Origin: Lysinibacillus fusiformis
GTDB taxonomy: Bacteria; Bacillota; Bacilli; Bacillales_A; Planococcaceae
Reading direction: 5' to 3'
Assembly: GCF_016925635.1 (NCBI RefSeq)
Contig: NZ_CP070490.1
Location: 2,114,001 to 2,178,000 of the forward strand
DNA length: 64,000 bases
The stretch's first letter is position 1; the number at the start of each line of letters is the position of its first letter. Of the stretch, positions 17,583-25,613 are shown one piece after another. The notes beneath the pieces were generated by a model. It was not told where the DNA came from. It ran no database searches and worked only from the letters and a program-made list of their open reading frames with translations. The position numbers and the translations under genes were made by a program.

Positions 17583-17600
17583 AAATAGGTTTCCCTATTA
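17583..17600. promoter_or_regulatory. Inverted repeat, candidate operator 1
   Basis: AATAGG-TTTC-CCTATT lies about 35 nt upstream of the small amidase-partner gene. It shares its half-site with a second repeat 40 nt away. Confidence 0.5.
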
Positions 17601-17630
17601 AGATCGATACAGTAAAAACGCAAAAAAATA

Positions 17631-17653
17631 TAATAGGTAATATAAACCTATTA
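17631..17653. promoter_or_regulatory. Inverted repeat, candidate operator 2
   Basis: TAATAGGT and ACCTATTA are separated by 7 nt, a perfect dyad. Together with the repeat at 17583 it suggests a dimeric regulator, perhaps the PucR protein, controlling the amidase pair. The remaining gap to 17845 shows nothing further. Confidence 0.55.
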
Positions 17654-17845
17654 TTACAATCATACACTAATAATAATTTATATCAAATAAATTATTTGTA
17701 ATCGTTTTAATATTAAGAAATATTTACTAGACAAGTATTTTATTAAATCCTATTGCTGGAACTGGCTCTTTTTACATACGATTCACAGTCTGTTTACAAT
17801 CAAAGCGTACAATGAACCATAATAACCAATTGAAGAGGTGCGAGA

Positions 17846-18727
17846 ATGGAGTCTGCTGTGGGTCAAAGCATAAAAACGAGTAATATATTTTCTTTTATAA
17901 AATATTTATATGGGCAACACCAAAGCAATACGTTATTTATGAAACGTTTAAAAGCATTGAAACAAATTATTCAGCATAATGATTTACATACATACTTTCA
18001 ACCGATTGTAGATTTACAATCAAAGCAAACAATGGGATTTGAAGCATTAAATCGACCAATACCTTCAACATTATTTAATAGTGTGGATCAGTTTTATGAG
18101 TTTGTAGGACAAACAGATTGCGTGTTTTTATTTGAATGTTTTTGTAGAAATCTTTCCTTACAACGTTTCAAGGAACGCTTACACAAAGATTTGGCGAATA
18201 AAAACTTTTTAGTATTTCTTAATATACATCCAAATGTTTTATTAGATAAAAAATACCACAGTGGAGAAACGCTACAATTACTAAAGGAGCTTGGTATTAA
18301 ACCTCAGCAAGTCGTTTTTGAACTAACTGAACGGAGTGCTGTAATAGATTTTGTGGAGTTTGAACGTGTATTATCACATTATCGATCACAGGGCTATCGC
18401 ATTGCAGTAGATGATGTAGGGTCAGGCTATAATAGTTTGAAGACGCTCATCTATTTAAAGCCAGAATTCATTAAACTAGACCGTTCATTGATTCAATTCA
18501 TTGACCAAAATAGTGAGCAACAGCAGCTCGTCACATTGTTAATGAAATATGCTGAACAGGTCAATACTAAAATCATCGCTGAAGGGATTGAACGGCAGGA
18601 GGAGCTTGATTATTTGCATCGTATTGGCATTCATTATGCACAGGGTTATGCGATAGGAAAGCCCGCAAAAGAAATACATATGGGGAAAATAAGGGTGGGT
18701 GACCATGAAGATAGGGGAAGTCATTGA
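17846..18727 (+). CDS. EAL-domain c-di-GMP phosphodiesterase
   Basis: 293 residues. The EAL domain spans about 45-275: FEALNRP (catalytic Glu66), FLNIHPN, ELTERSAV, IAVDDVGSGYNSL (the DD metal pair), FIKLDRSLI and IAEGIERQEEL, then QGYAIGKP. All usual metal-binding and catalytic positions look intact, so it should linearise c-di-GMP. There is no membrane segment, so it is cytosolic. The 3' end overlaps the next gene, a diguanylate-cyclase-like protein. Confidence 0.93.
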   Translation: MESAVGQSIKTSNIFSFIKYLYGQHQSNTLFMKRLKALKQIIQHNDLHTYFQPIVDLQSKQTMGFEALNRPIPSTLFNSVDQFYEFVGQTDCVFLFECFCRNLSLQRFKERLHKDLANKNFLVFLNIHPNVLLDKKYHSGETLQLLKELGIKPQQVVFELTERSAVIDFVEFERVLSHYRSQGYRIAVDDVGSGYNSLKTLIYLKPEFIKLDRSLIQFIDQNSEQQQLVTLLMKYAEQVNTKIIAEGIERQEELDYLHRIGIHYAQGYAIGKPAKEIHMGKIRVGDHEDRGSH

Positions 18728-19655
18728 GAAAGTTCCGTGTATTGATGAATTTGTGAAAAATAAAGACGTAGATGTACTTTTTACGAGTAATCCATCATTG
18801 CGTAGCGTTGTTGTCGTGCGTGATGAAAAGCCAATTGGACATATTACACGCACACATTTCTATCAAAAAATTGGTACTCGGTATGGCTATCATTTATTAA
18901 TGGGACGACAAAATCAGCTGATGATGAAGAAAAATCCTTTAATCGTTGATCGTAATACACCAATCACAGAGGTTAGTACATTAGCTATGGCTAGACCTCC
19001 TGAGGATTTATATGATGATGTCATCGTCACGAAAAACAATCTATATTATGGCATGGTTAGTATTCGAGAGTTATTGTTAAAGCTTGTTGATACACAGGTA
19101 GCCATTGCAAGCTTCCTGAATCCATTAAGTAGTCTTCCTGGCAATAAATTAATTGATGAAAAGTTAGAGGAAGCATTACAGCTATCACAATATAGTTTAA
19201 TCTATTTTGATTTAGATCATTTTAAATCCTACAATGACACATATGGCTTTAATAAAGGGGATAAAATTTTACGGTATTTAACAGATATACTTAAAAGACA
19301 TATATGCGGGGTGGAAGATTTTTTAGGACATATTGGTGGAGATGATTTTGTGGCCATTCTCCCGTATTACGAGGTAGAAAAGATATGTCAAAAGATCATA
19401 GATGACTTTGATGCCAACATACTTAGTTTTTATGAGTTAGAGGATTTAGCATATGTTCAGGTAGCTAATAGATCAGGAGAACTGGAACCTTTAACATGCA
19501 CATCCTTATCCATTGCCGTAATTACGAATGAGTATCAGTATTTTGACTCTGTCGAACAATTGTCCAATGCAGTCACGCATGTGAAAAAGCAGTGTAAAAA
19601 AATCGCAGGCAGCTGTTACCTCATTAATAAACAACAAACCTACTTTGTCCATTAA
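18705..19655 (+). CDS. CBS-pair plus GGDEF diguanylate cyclase (GGDDF variant)
   Basis: 316 residues from ATG 18705, with AAGGGTGGG upstream; it overlaps the EAL gene by 23 nt. Two CBS repeats (about 5-60 and 85-140) likely sense a nucleotide. The GGDEF domain (about 160-300) has YFDLDHFKSYNDTYG and then HIGGDDFVAIL, so the signature is GGDDF instead of GGDEF. Some GGDDF enzymes are active, but the change may lower activity. No RxxD inhibition site is clear before the signature. Confidence 0.88.
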   Translation: MKIGEVIEKVPCIDEFVKNKDVDVLFTSNPSLRSVVVVRDEKPIGHITRTHFYQKIGTRYGYHLLMGRQNQLMMKKNPLIVDRNTPITEVSTLAMARPPEDLYDDVIVTKNNLYYGMVSIRELLLKLVDTQVAIASFLNPLSSLPGNKLIDEKLEEALQLSQYSLIYFDLDHFKSYNDTYGFNKGDKILRYLTDILKRHICGVEDFLGHIGGDDFVAILPYYEVEKICQKIIDDFDANILSFYELEDLAYVQVANRSGELEPLTCTSLSIAVITNEYQYFDSVEQLSNAVTHVKKQCKKIAGSCYLINKQQTYFVH

Positions 19656-19748
19656 CATAGTGCTTAATGCTAGATTGTTGGAGCTAATATGTAAAATATA
19701 TGAAAATTTAAATGAAATTGATATATTTTTTGTTTAAAGGGGAATTAG

Positions 19749-20192
19749 ATGGATTCAAGAAGATTGCACATTTGGCAACCTGTCACTTGCTTAGAAAGAG
19801 CCCAAATCGTTAATGCTACATTAAATTATACAGATTTAGGACTATGCTTAACATTAATCGATCGAAACAATACAGAAGTTGATATTATCTATGATAAAAT
19901 GTCTCCAATTCAAGATTATGTTTGGTCTTTCCGCTATACTGGAGAAATTCCACGATCTGATTTAGTAGACAAAGTCAATGAAGCCTTGACCCAGGAACAA
20001 CCTATAAATTCTTCTGCAGAATGGTTTTATAAAATGAGCAATTCAGATTATATAGATTGGTTTGACCAACTCCCGTGGATTGGAAGCAAAGAAATTCCGA
20101 CCGTTGAACATCATATCTACTGCTATAATGACGGTGTCTTTGACATCATTAGTGACTACGAACCAAGATTTGTAATTAGAAATAACGCTTAA
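19749..20192 (+). CDS. Hypothetical protein, 147 aa
   Basis: Starts at ATG 19749 behind AAAGGGGAA. It has no signal peptide or membrane helix. Acidic, Trp-rich and beta-strand-like (WQPVTCLERAQIVNATLNY, WFDQLPWIGSKEIP). I recognise no domain. It follows the cyclase gene by 93 nt and ends in its own terminator, so it could be read from the same promoter. Confidence 0.75.
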   Translation: MDSRRLHIWQPVTCLERAQIVNATLNYTDLGLCLTLIDRNNTEVDIIYDKMSPIQDYVWSFRYTGEIPRSDLVDKVNEALTQEQPINSSAEWFYKMSNSDYIDWFDQLPWIGSKEIPTVEHHIYCYNDGVFDIISDYEPRFVIRNNA

Positions 20193-20195
20193 AAA

Positions 20196-20240
20196 GGCTG
20201 CCCTTAGACTGTTAGTTTTTAACTGTCTAGGGGCAGTTAA
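20196..20240 (+). terminator. Terminator after the 147-aa gene
   Basis: A long stem CTGCCC-TAGAC/GTCTA-GGGCAG encloses a T-rich loop, with a modest T-run following. Confidence 0.7.
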
Positions 20241-20411
20241 TCGTTTGTCACCAAATGTAGTGGCATTGATTAAACTAGCTATATATTTACAAACATTCTT
20301 TTCTAAGATTATTCCTGTGCCAGAGGATGATTGTTACGCCATTTTTCGGGGTATAATCCTTAGCAAGAAAGCATTTTGTTATAGGAATTTATTAATCTTA
20401 ATAAAACATAC

Positions 20412-20440
20412 TTGAATTATAGGGATTATGGGTATATAAT
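20412..20440 (+). promoter_or_regulatory. Sigma-A promoter of tcyP
   Basis: TTGAAT and TATAAT with exact 17-nt spacing end 40 nt before the TTG start. No SAM riboswitch or T-box is seen in the leader. Confidence 0.8.
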
Positions 20441-20479
20441 TCGATTACATTATTATAAAACATCTTAGGAGGCATTCCA

Positions 20480-21874
20480 TTGTCGAATTTACAAATCATT
20501 CTTAACGTAGCAGTGTTGCTTGTGTTCGTTGGAATTTTATATGTTATGAATAAAAAGCACGTTAAGTTTTCTAATCGTGTTTTTGCCGGCTTAGGCTTAG
20601 GGATTGTACTTGGTCTTGGACTTCATTTTATTTATGGTCTTGATTCTGAAGTATTAGCCAAAACAACATCTTGGTACAATATTATCGGTACTGGGTATGT
20701 GAAACTGCTCCAAATGGTAGCAATGCCATTGATATTTATCTCCATTTTAATTGCCTTTACAAAAATGAAGATTGGCAAAAATTTCGGGAAAATGGCAGCA
20801 CTTATTTTAGCCATTTTAATCGGTACAACAGCAGTTTCAGCAGCTGTAGGTATTTTTTCTGCAACAGTCTTTGATTTAGATGCAACACAAATTTTACAAG
20901 GTGATGCAGAAACTGCACGAGGTCAATACCTTGAAGAAAAAACTACGGGCTTAGCAGCTCCTGATCTACCAACACAAATTATTGAGTTATTCCCAGCAAA
21001 TCCATTCCTTGATTTAACGGGTGCTCGTTCTACGTCAACAATTGCGGTTGTCATTTTCTCAGCATTCCTTGGTTTTGCTTATTTACGTGTGGCACGTAAG
21101 GATGAGGGAACAGCAGCTACAATTAAAAAAGGCTTAGATGCCATCTATGCCCTTGTAATGGGTGTTGTAACAATTGTATTACGCTTAACGCCATACGGAA
21201 TTCTAGCGATTATGGCTCGTACTGTAGCAACATCAGATTTTGGAGCTATCTACAATTTAGGTAAGTTTGTCATTGCTTCTTATGTAGCACTATTTATTGT
21301 TTTAATCGTACACTTATTAATCATTACATTAAGTGGTTTAAATCCATTTACGTATTTGAAAAAATCGGCAGAAACATTATTATTCGCCTTTACATCTCGT
21401 TCTAGTGCGGGTACTTTACCGATGAATATTAAAACGCAAACAGGTCGTCTTGGGGTATCTGAGGGGATTGCAAACTTCTCAGGCTCATTCGGATTATCAA
21501 TCGGTCAAAATGGTTGTGCAGGTGTATATCCTGCGATGTTAGCCATCATGATCGCACCAACAGTCGGCATTAATCCACTTGACCCTGTGTTCATTATTAC
21601 AGTTATCGCAGTAGTAGCGGTTAGCTCGTTTGGTGTAGCAGGTGTTGGTGGTGGTGCAACATTTGCAGCTATCCTTGTATTATCCGCACTTGATTTACCG
21701 ATTGCTCTTGCAGGTGTATTAATCTCTGTTGAACCTTTAATTGATATGGGTCGTACAGCGTTAAATGTAAGTGGTTCAATGACAGCTGGTGTTACAACAG
21801 CGCGTATTACTAAAGAATTAGATACAGAAATGTATAATAATAAAGAATTAGGTGCTCAAGTAGCAGACCTATAA
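20480..21874 (+). CDS. tcyP: L-cystine:cation symporter TcyP
   Basis: 464 residues, matching the length of TcyP of Bacillus. It is a dicarboxylate/amino-acid:cation symporter fold with 8-9 helices and two hairpins. Motifs: YVKLLQMVAMPLIFISI, FTSRSSAGTLPMNI (hairpin 1), SFGVAGVGGGATFAAILV and a C-terminal LISVEPLIDMGRTALNVSG. It imports cystine as a sulphur source. The start is TTG 20480 behind AGGAGG. No cystine-specific operator was identified with confidence. Confidence 0.93.
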   Translation: MSNLQIILNVAVLLVFVGILYVMNKKHVKFSNRVFAGLGLGIVLGLGLHFIYGLDSEVLAKTTSWYNIIGTGYVKLLQMVAMPLIFISILIAFTKMKIGKNFGKMAALILAILIGTTAVSAAVGIFSATVFDLDATQILQGDAETARGQYLEEKTTGLAAPDLPTQIIELFPANPFLDLTGARSTSTIAVVIFSAFLGFAYLRVARKDEGTAATIKKGLDAIYALVMGVVTIVLRLTPYGILAIMARTVATSDFGAIYNLGKFVIASYVALFIVLIVHLLIITLSGLNPFTYLKKSAETLLFAFTSRSSAGTLPMNIKTQTGRLGVSEGIANFSGSFGLSIGQNGCAGVYPAMLAIMIAPTVGINPLDPVFIITVIAVVAVSSFGVAGVGGGATFAAILVLSALDLPIALAGVLISVEPLIDMGRTALNVSGSMTAGVTTARITKELDTEMYNNKELGAQVADL

Positions 21875-21881
21875 GATCAAC

Positions 21882-21917
21882 GAAGCCCCTTTAAAGGTAA
21901 AACTTTAAAGGGGCTTC
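21882..21917. terminator. tcyP terminator, copy 1 of a 36-bp duplication
   Basis: GAAGCCCCTTTAAAG / CTTTAAAGGGGCTTC with a GTAAAA loop. An identical 36-bp copy in the same orientation stands at 22445-22480. Confidence 0.9.
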
Positions 21918-22444
21918 ATGTTGTTGAAAAAAGATGATGTCAACGGCAGAAAAAGCAACTTTGCAAGGCGAGGGGTTGATTTCCGTTCCGCCAGCGTCCT
22001 TTCCAGGGGGCGTCCGATGAGCCGCTTCACTCACTTACGTTCGCTCCAGGGTCTCCTCTGTGACGCTAAATCCCCTAGGAGTGACGCTGGCTCCACTCCA
22101 ATCAACCATTCTGCAAAGTGTCTTTACTTTTTTCATACTAGCATAGCGATCAAATAGTCCATTATTTGTATTCTTAGAGGGGATAGGATTTTTATTTTCA
22201 ATGTGGAAAAGTGATGCGTGACATAAAGAGTAGTAAACACCTTCACTTTATTTGAAAACATTTGCTAAAAAGATTACGTTTTCTGGGTTGGAGTGGAAGG
22301 CTACTTGACTCCCGTGGGATAGCGAGACACTAAACGGAGCGGTAGCAGAGGAAGCGGCTCGGCGCTCGCTCACAGGAAAGCAAGTAGCCAGCAACGGAAA
22401 TCCATTTCTACCTTTCAATTGACTGTTTTGTTTTTTAACACTAA
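21918..22444. repeat. ~527-bp interspersed repeat, copy A
   Basis: Left edge ATGTTGTTGAAAAAAG and right edge GTTTTTTAACACTAA form an imperfect terminal inverted repeat sharing TGTTGAAAAA. Inside are two GC-richer modules, at about 21,965-22,105 and 22,285-22,420, each able to fold on itself; the first is bounded by GGTTGATT on one side and AATCAACC on the other. Open frames here are artefacts. Copy B (27350-27883) is its reverse complement with scattered differences. No transposase is encoded, so it is a MITE-like or REP-like intergenic element. Confidence 0.85.
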
Positions 22445-22480
22445 GAAGCCCCTTTAAAGGTAAAACTTTAAAGGGGCTTC
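22445..22480. terminator. Terminator, copy 2 of the 36-bp duplication
   Basis: Identical to 21882-21917, including the loop, in direct orientation. It lies 5 nt after the stop codon of the convergent gene at 22485-22799 and would terminate that gene. Confidence 0.9.
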
Positions 22481-22484
22481 AGCA

Positions 22485-22799
22485 TTATACGATTTTTACA
22501 TAAAAATCTTTACCGTTGATTAATTCGGATATCTCAATATTAAAATTTTGTTTATAGTAATCATAAATATTGTAGGCTAAACCGGAGTGTCCATTCAAAT
22601 AGGTTCCCTTTTTAATCTCTTTACGTGGATTATGAAAATCAAAATATAAGCGTGAATCATGACTCATTGCGTTTAAAATAGCAAGAAATTCTTGTTCTTC
22701 AATATGAATTCCCCGTGTATACCGACATTCTCTACGATACGTATCATGTGATACATTTACGGGAGAAGCTTCAAGAATCATTTCAATATGTTTATTCAA
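22485..22799 (-). CDS. Hypothetical protein, 104 aa
   Basis: Starts at TTG 22799 with AAAGGAG 10 nt upstream. It is a soluble, charged alpha/beta protein (THGIHIEEQEFL-like middle region, a YNIYDYYKQNFNIEI stretch). I recognise no family. It sits between the repeat element and the ypsA gene, on the same strand as ypsA. Confidence 0.7.
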   Translation of the reverse strand: MNKHIEMILEASPVNVSHDTYRRECRYTRGIHIEEQEFLAILNAMSHDSRLYFDFHNPRKEIKKGTYLNGHSGLAYNIYDYYKQNFNIEISELINGKDFYVKIV

Positions 22800-22899
22800 A
22801 TGATGACAGCTCCTTTCAAATTATAGGAAAAAACCATAAGAACAATCAGCTTTTATTAATTCTAGTATATAATTGTCAGAAAATTATATCAATATTTTT

Positions 22900-23454
22900 C
22901 TACCAGTCTTGCTGTTGAATTTCTTCTGCTACTAGTTGTAAGTCATAGGCGGTCACTATTAAAAGAGCATACTCATGGGATTCCATATATTTTTCTGCAA
23001 GCCGTTTGATATACTTCGGAGAACCCTCATTTTCTTCATCGTAAATTAATAAAAGTCCATCTGTATTTTGGATAATAAATTTGTCCTTCTCAATAAATTG
23101 CCATGGTGCTTCATACGGTTTTTTGGTCACGCTTGTGACAAAATCAGCTTGGGCAATTAATGCTTGATACTTTTCTTTTTTATGATCTTGCCAATTTTTC
23201 TCTTGTTCTAAGAAAGGTGTGATCACGGCGTATTTTAAATGCGGGAATTCTTTTTTTAACATTAAAACAACTTCAGCACTCCAAGATTCTACGCCCTGTT
23301 GACCGCTGATAATCACCCATTCGAGTCCTTCATCAAGCAGTGTACGTAGACGAGCTTCCAGTGCTTTTTTTATGATGACAATGCCGGGATGTTTATCATT
23401 AAAGATACCAAGCTCATGTGGTTTATAGCCAGTAATCATAATACGCTGTAACAA
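22900..23454 (-). CDS. ypsA: YpsA-family SLOG protein (DUF1273)
   Basis: About 184 residues. The start is taken as TTG 23454, with AGGGGG 7 nt upstream; upstream in-frame codons have no site and would add 28 residues not in the family. Seen: ITGYKPHELGIFN at the start, EWVIISGQQGVESWSAEV (the nucleotide-binding GxxG region), and DGLLLIYDEENEGSPKY. This is a Rossmann-like SLOG fold predicted to bind a nucleotide or NAD derivative. In B. subtilis YpsA affects cell division and oxidative stress. Monocistronic. Confidence 0.9.
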   Translation of the reverse strand: MLQRIMITGYKPHELGIFNDKHPGIVIIKKALEARLRTLLDEGLEWVIISGQQGVESWSAEVVLMLKKEFPHLKYAVITPFLEQEKNWQDHKKEKYQALIAQADFVTSVTKKPYEAPWQFIEKDKFIIQNTDGLLLIYDEENEGSPKYIKRLAEKYMESHEYALLIVTAYDLQLVAEEIQQQDW

Positions 23455-23524
23455 CAAAATACCCCCTAAGCTGTCTAGTTGTACTACTAGTATACAGTAA
23501 GGGGGCAAATGAAAACGATATTGT

Positions 23525-23623
23525 TTATGAAAAGGCAAATAGTGTTAAAATTACTGCTACAGCTGCACAAATACCTAAAAACCACCATGAGTCAGTAAAG
23601 TCTTCTTTTGTGTCACTATTCAT
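23525..23623 (-). CDS. 32-aa single-helix membrane protein
   Basis: ATG 23623 has an AAAGGA site upstream. The product is acidic at the N-terminus (MNSDTKEDFTDSWW) and then one hydrophobic helix of about 18 residues ending in FAFS. It is too short for most gene callers. It lies between DUF418 and ypsA on the same strand. A strong site, clean topology and an intergenic place support it; expression is not proven. Confidence 0.6.
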   Translation of the reverse strand: MNSDTKEDFTDSWWFLGICAAVAVILTLFAFS

Positions 23624-23662
23624 AAAAAATAATTCCTTTCTATTTTGCTTGTGTGATGGGCT

Positions 23663-24808
23663 TTACTTTACCTGCCCAGACCAAGACCAATTTGTCCATA
23701 TGCGTAAGAGTGTTTCAAATGGACCACGTTTAAATTTCTTTAAATAGGCAAGGCTGAAAACACATTGCAAGCTATACACAACGATTCCGAAAAGGATTCC
23801 ACCAAAGACGCCTAATTTACCGTATAAGCCAAGGCCATAGCCATAAAAAACAGTTGTACAAATGATGGTTTGTAGTAAATAATTGGTTAATGATAGTTTG
23901 CCAACGCTCTCAAATGCAGGAGCCAGTAGTTGAACTGGACGGGTGTTATAAAGGTATGCTGCGAGGCAAACATAGCCAATTGCTAGTAACTGGGAGCCGC
24001 CCGTTAATAAAATAGAAGAAAATGCACTTTTACTTTCTATAAAACTTACACTTTTACATATGAGTCCTATAGGTACAAGGAGAGCACCTAACTTATACCA
24101 TTTCATTTCCTTGCTCATCTCCACAAATGCTTGCCTTTTAGCGAGCGCCATGCCAAAGAGGAAGAGAGGTGCATAGAACATCGGTGCAAAAATTAATATA
24201 ATGAAGATGAAGGAAGATTCATCCACTCCTGGTATTTCGGCATTAGCTCGAAAATCAAAAATTTCTAAGTAGCTTCCGTTTGCATAAACATCGTCCGCTT
24301 GCTCGATGTATGTGTGTGTCTCCTTTTGTTCTTTTTTAGACGTTTCCATAGAGCCATATGTTAACGCTGTAGTTAAAACAAATAGGATACCAGCCCAAAT
24401 AAATAAAGTTTTTGGTTTACGATTAATAAATGGGACTAAAAATAACGTCATACAGCCATAAGAAAATAGAATATCGCCTTCCCACAATAAAATAGAATGT
24501 AATAAGCCCAGGGCAATTAAACCTGTTGCACGACGCAAAATAGACCAGCGGCTTTTATTCTTTTTTCTGCGGATGGATTCAATTAATTTAATAAGTGAGA
24601 AGCCGAATAAAATAGTGAAGATGGGCATAAATGAGCCTTCAATCACAACTTTTACAAAATATAAAGCCCCGTTATCTAAGGTAGAAAGATTTTTTAATTC
24701 ATCTTTGCCATACATCCCAAATTGGAAGATCAGCAAATTTGCCATTAAGATGCCAAATAAACTAAATCCACGCATTGTATCAATGAAGGTAACACGATTA
24801 GTTGTCAT
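23663..24808 (-). CDS. DUF418-family membrane protein
   Basis: 381 residues, about ten helices. The N-terminal RVTFIDTMRGFSLFGILMANL and the C-terminal DUF418 block (ESVGKLSLTNYLLQTIICT, then GPFETLLRIWT) define the family, which is distantly related to membrane acyltransferases. The role is unknown; relatives are often linked to cell-envelope modification. It is divergent from the two-component system that starts at 24912, which may regulate it. Confidence 0.9.
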   Translation of the reverse strand: MTTNRVTFIDTMRGFSLFGILMANLLIFQFGMYGKDELKNLSTLDNGALYFVKVVIEGSFMPIFTILFGFSLIKLIESIRRKKNKSRWSILRRATGLIALGLLHSILLWEGDILFSYGCMTLFLVPFINRKPKTLFIWAGILFVLTTALTYGSMETSKKEQKETHTYIEQADDVYANGSYLEIFDFRANAEIPGVDESSFIFIILIFAPMFYAPLFLFGMALAKRQAFVEMSKEMKWYKLGALLVPIGLICKSVSFIESKSAFSSILLTGGSQLLAIGYVCLAAYLYNTRPVQLLAPAFESVGKLSLTNYLLQTIICTTVFYGYGLGLYGKLGVFGGILFGIVVYSLQCVFSLAYLKKFKRGPFETLLRIWTNWSWSGQVK

Positions 24809-24911
24809 TGCGTTTTATCTCCTTAATTGGTTATCTTATACATATAATAATGAGGGAAGCTTATGGTGAAATAATGACTACCTTAAAGTAATCTTAAAAG
24901 TAGGTGAGGAA

Positions 24912-25613
24912 ATGCAGGAAGCATCAATTTTAGTGTTAGAGGATGAACGTGCCATTGCTGAAATGATTGAAATCATTTTAAGAAAAGAAGGAATTACCAA
25001 TATTACATTATGTAACACGATTGAAGAAGCAAAAGATGAAATGAATACTAAAACATTTGACTTTTATCTATTAGATATCATGCTTCCAGATGGAAGTGGG
25101 CTGGATATCGCGAATAGTATTCGGGAAAAAAGTGATGCGCCTATTTTTTATTTAACAGCCAAAAGCAGTGATGCAGATAAGCTTCGCGGTTTTATGAATG
25201 GCGCAGATGATTATATTACAAAACCATTTAACCCCTTAGAGCTTGTAGCGAGAGTAAAGGTGCAGTTAGTCCGTTATATGAAGAAAAAGAATGTATCAGA
25301 AAATCATGTATTTACTTGCAGCCGTTTTACATTTGACATTGACGCAGCAGAAATCGAGGTAGACGGTGTGAAGGAAATAATCAGTGGTCGCTTGTTTCAT
25401 TTATTAAAATATTTATGTGACAATGCAGGTCAAGTATTATCTAAAGAACAAATATACGAGCGCGTATGGGGAGATTGCTTATTTGATGATAATACTGTGA
25501 TGGTACATATACGAAAATTACGAGAAAAAATCGAAAAAAATCCTGGAAAGCCAACATGCATTATCACCGTCAGAGGCATTGGCTATAAGCTTGTTGGGGA
25601 CATTTCTTCATGA
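24912..25613 (+). CDS. OmpR-family response regulator
   Basis: 233 residues. The receiver domain has acidic residues in VLEDERAI, the phospho-acceptor Asp in FYLLDIMLPDGSG (about residue 55), Thr in FYLTAKS and Lys in YITKPFNPLEL. The C-terminal winged helix (about 135-230) has VHIRKLREKIEKNPGKP and IITVRGIGYKL. It overlaps the kinase gene by 4 nt (ATGA). It is divergent from DUF418. Confidence 0.93.
   Translation: MQEASILVLEDERAIAEMIEIILRKEGITNITLCNTIEEAKDEMNTKTFDFYLLDIMLPDGSGLDIANSIREKSDAPIFYLTAKSSDADKLRGFMNGADDYITKPFNPLELVARVKVQLVRYMKKKNVSENHVFTCSRFTFDIDAAEIEVDGVKEIISGRLFHLLKYLCDNAGQVLSKEQIYERVWGDCLFDDNTVMVHIRKLREKIEKNPGKPTCIITVRGIGYKLVGDISS

Noticed and set aside
20241-20411. SAM riboswitch or T-box before tcyP
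   Set aside because: No GGGTGGCACCACG-like box, no S-box core; only a plain promoter was found.
21918-22444. Open frames inside repeat copy A and, likewise, in copy B (27350-27883)
   Set aside because: Both strands carry frames, but they lie in a repeated, self-folding intergenic element, lack ribosome binding sites and encode no known domain.
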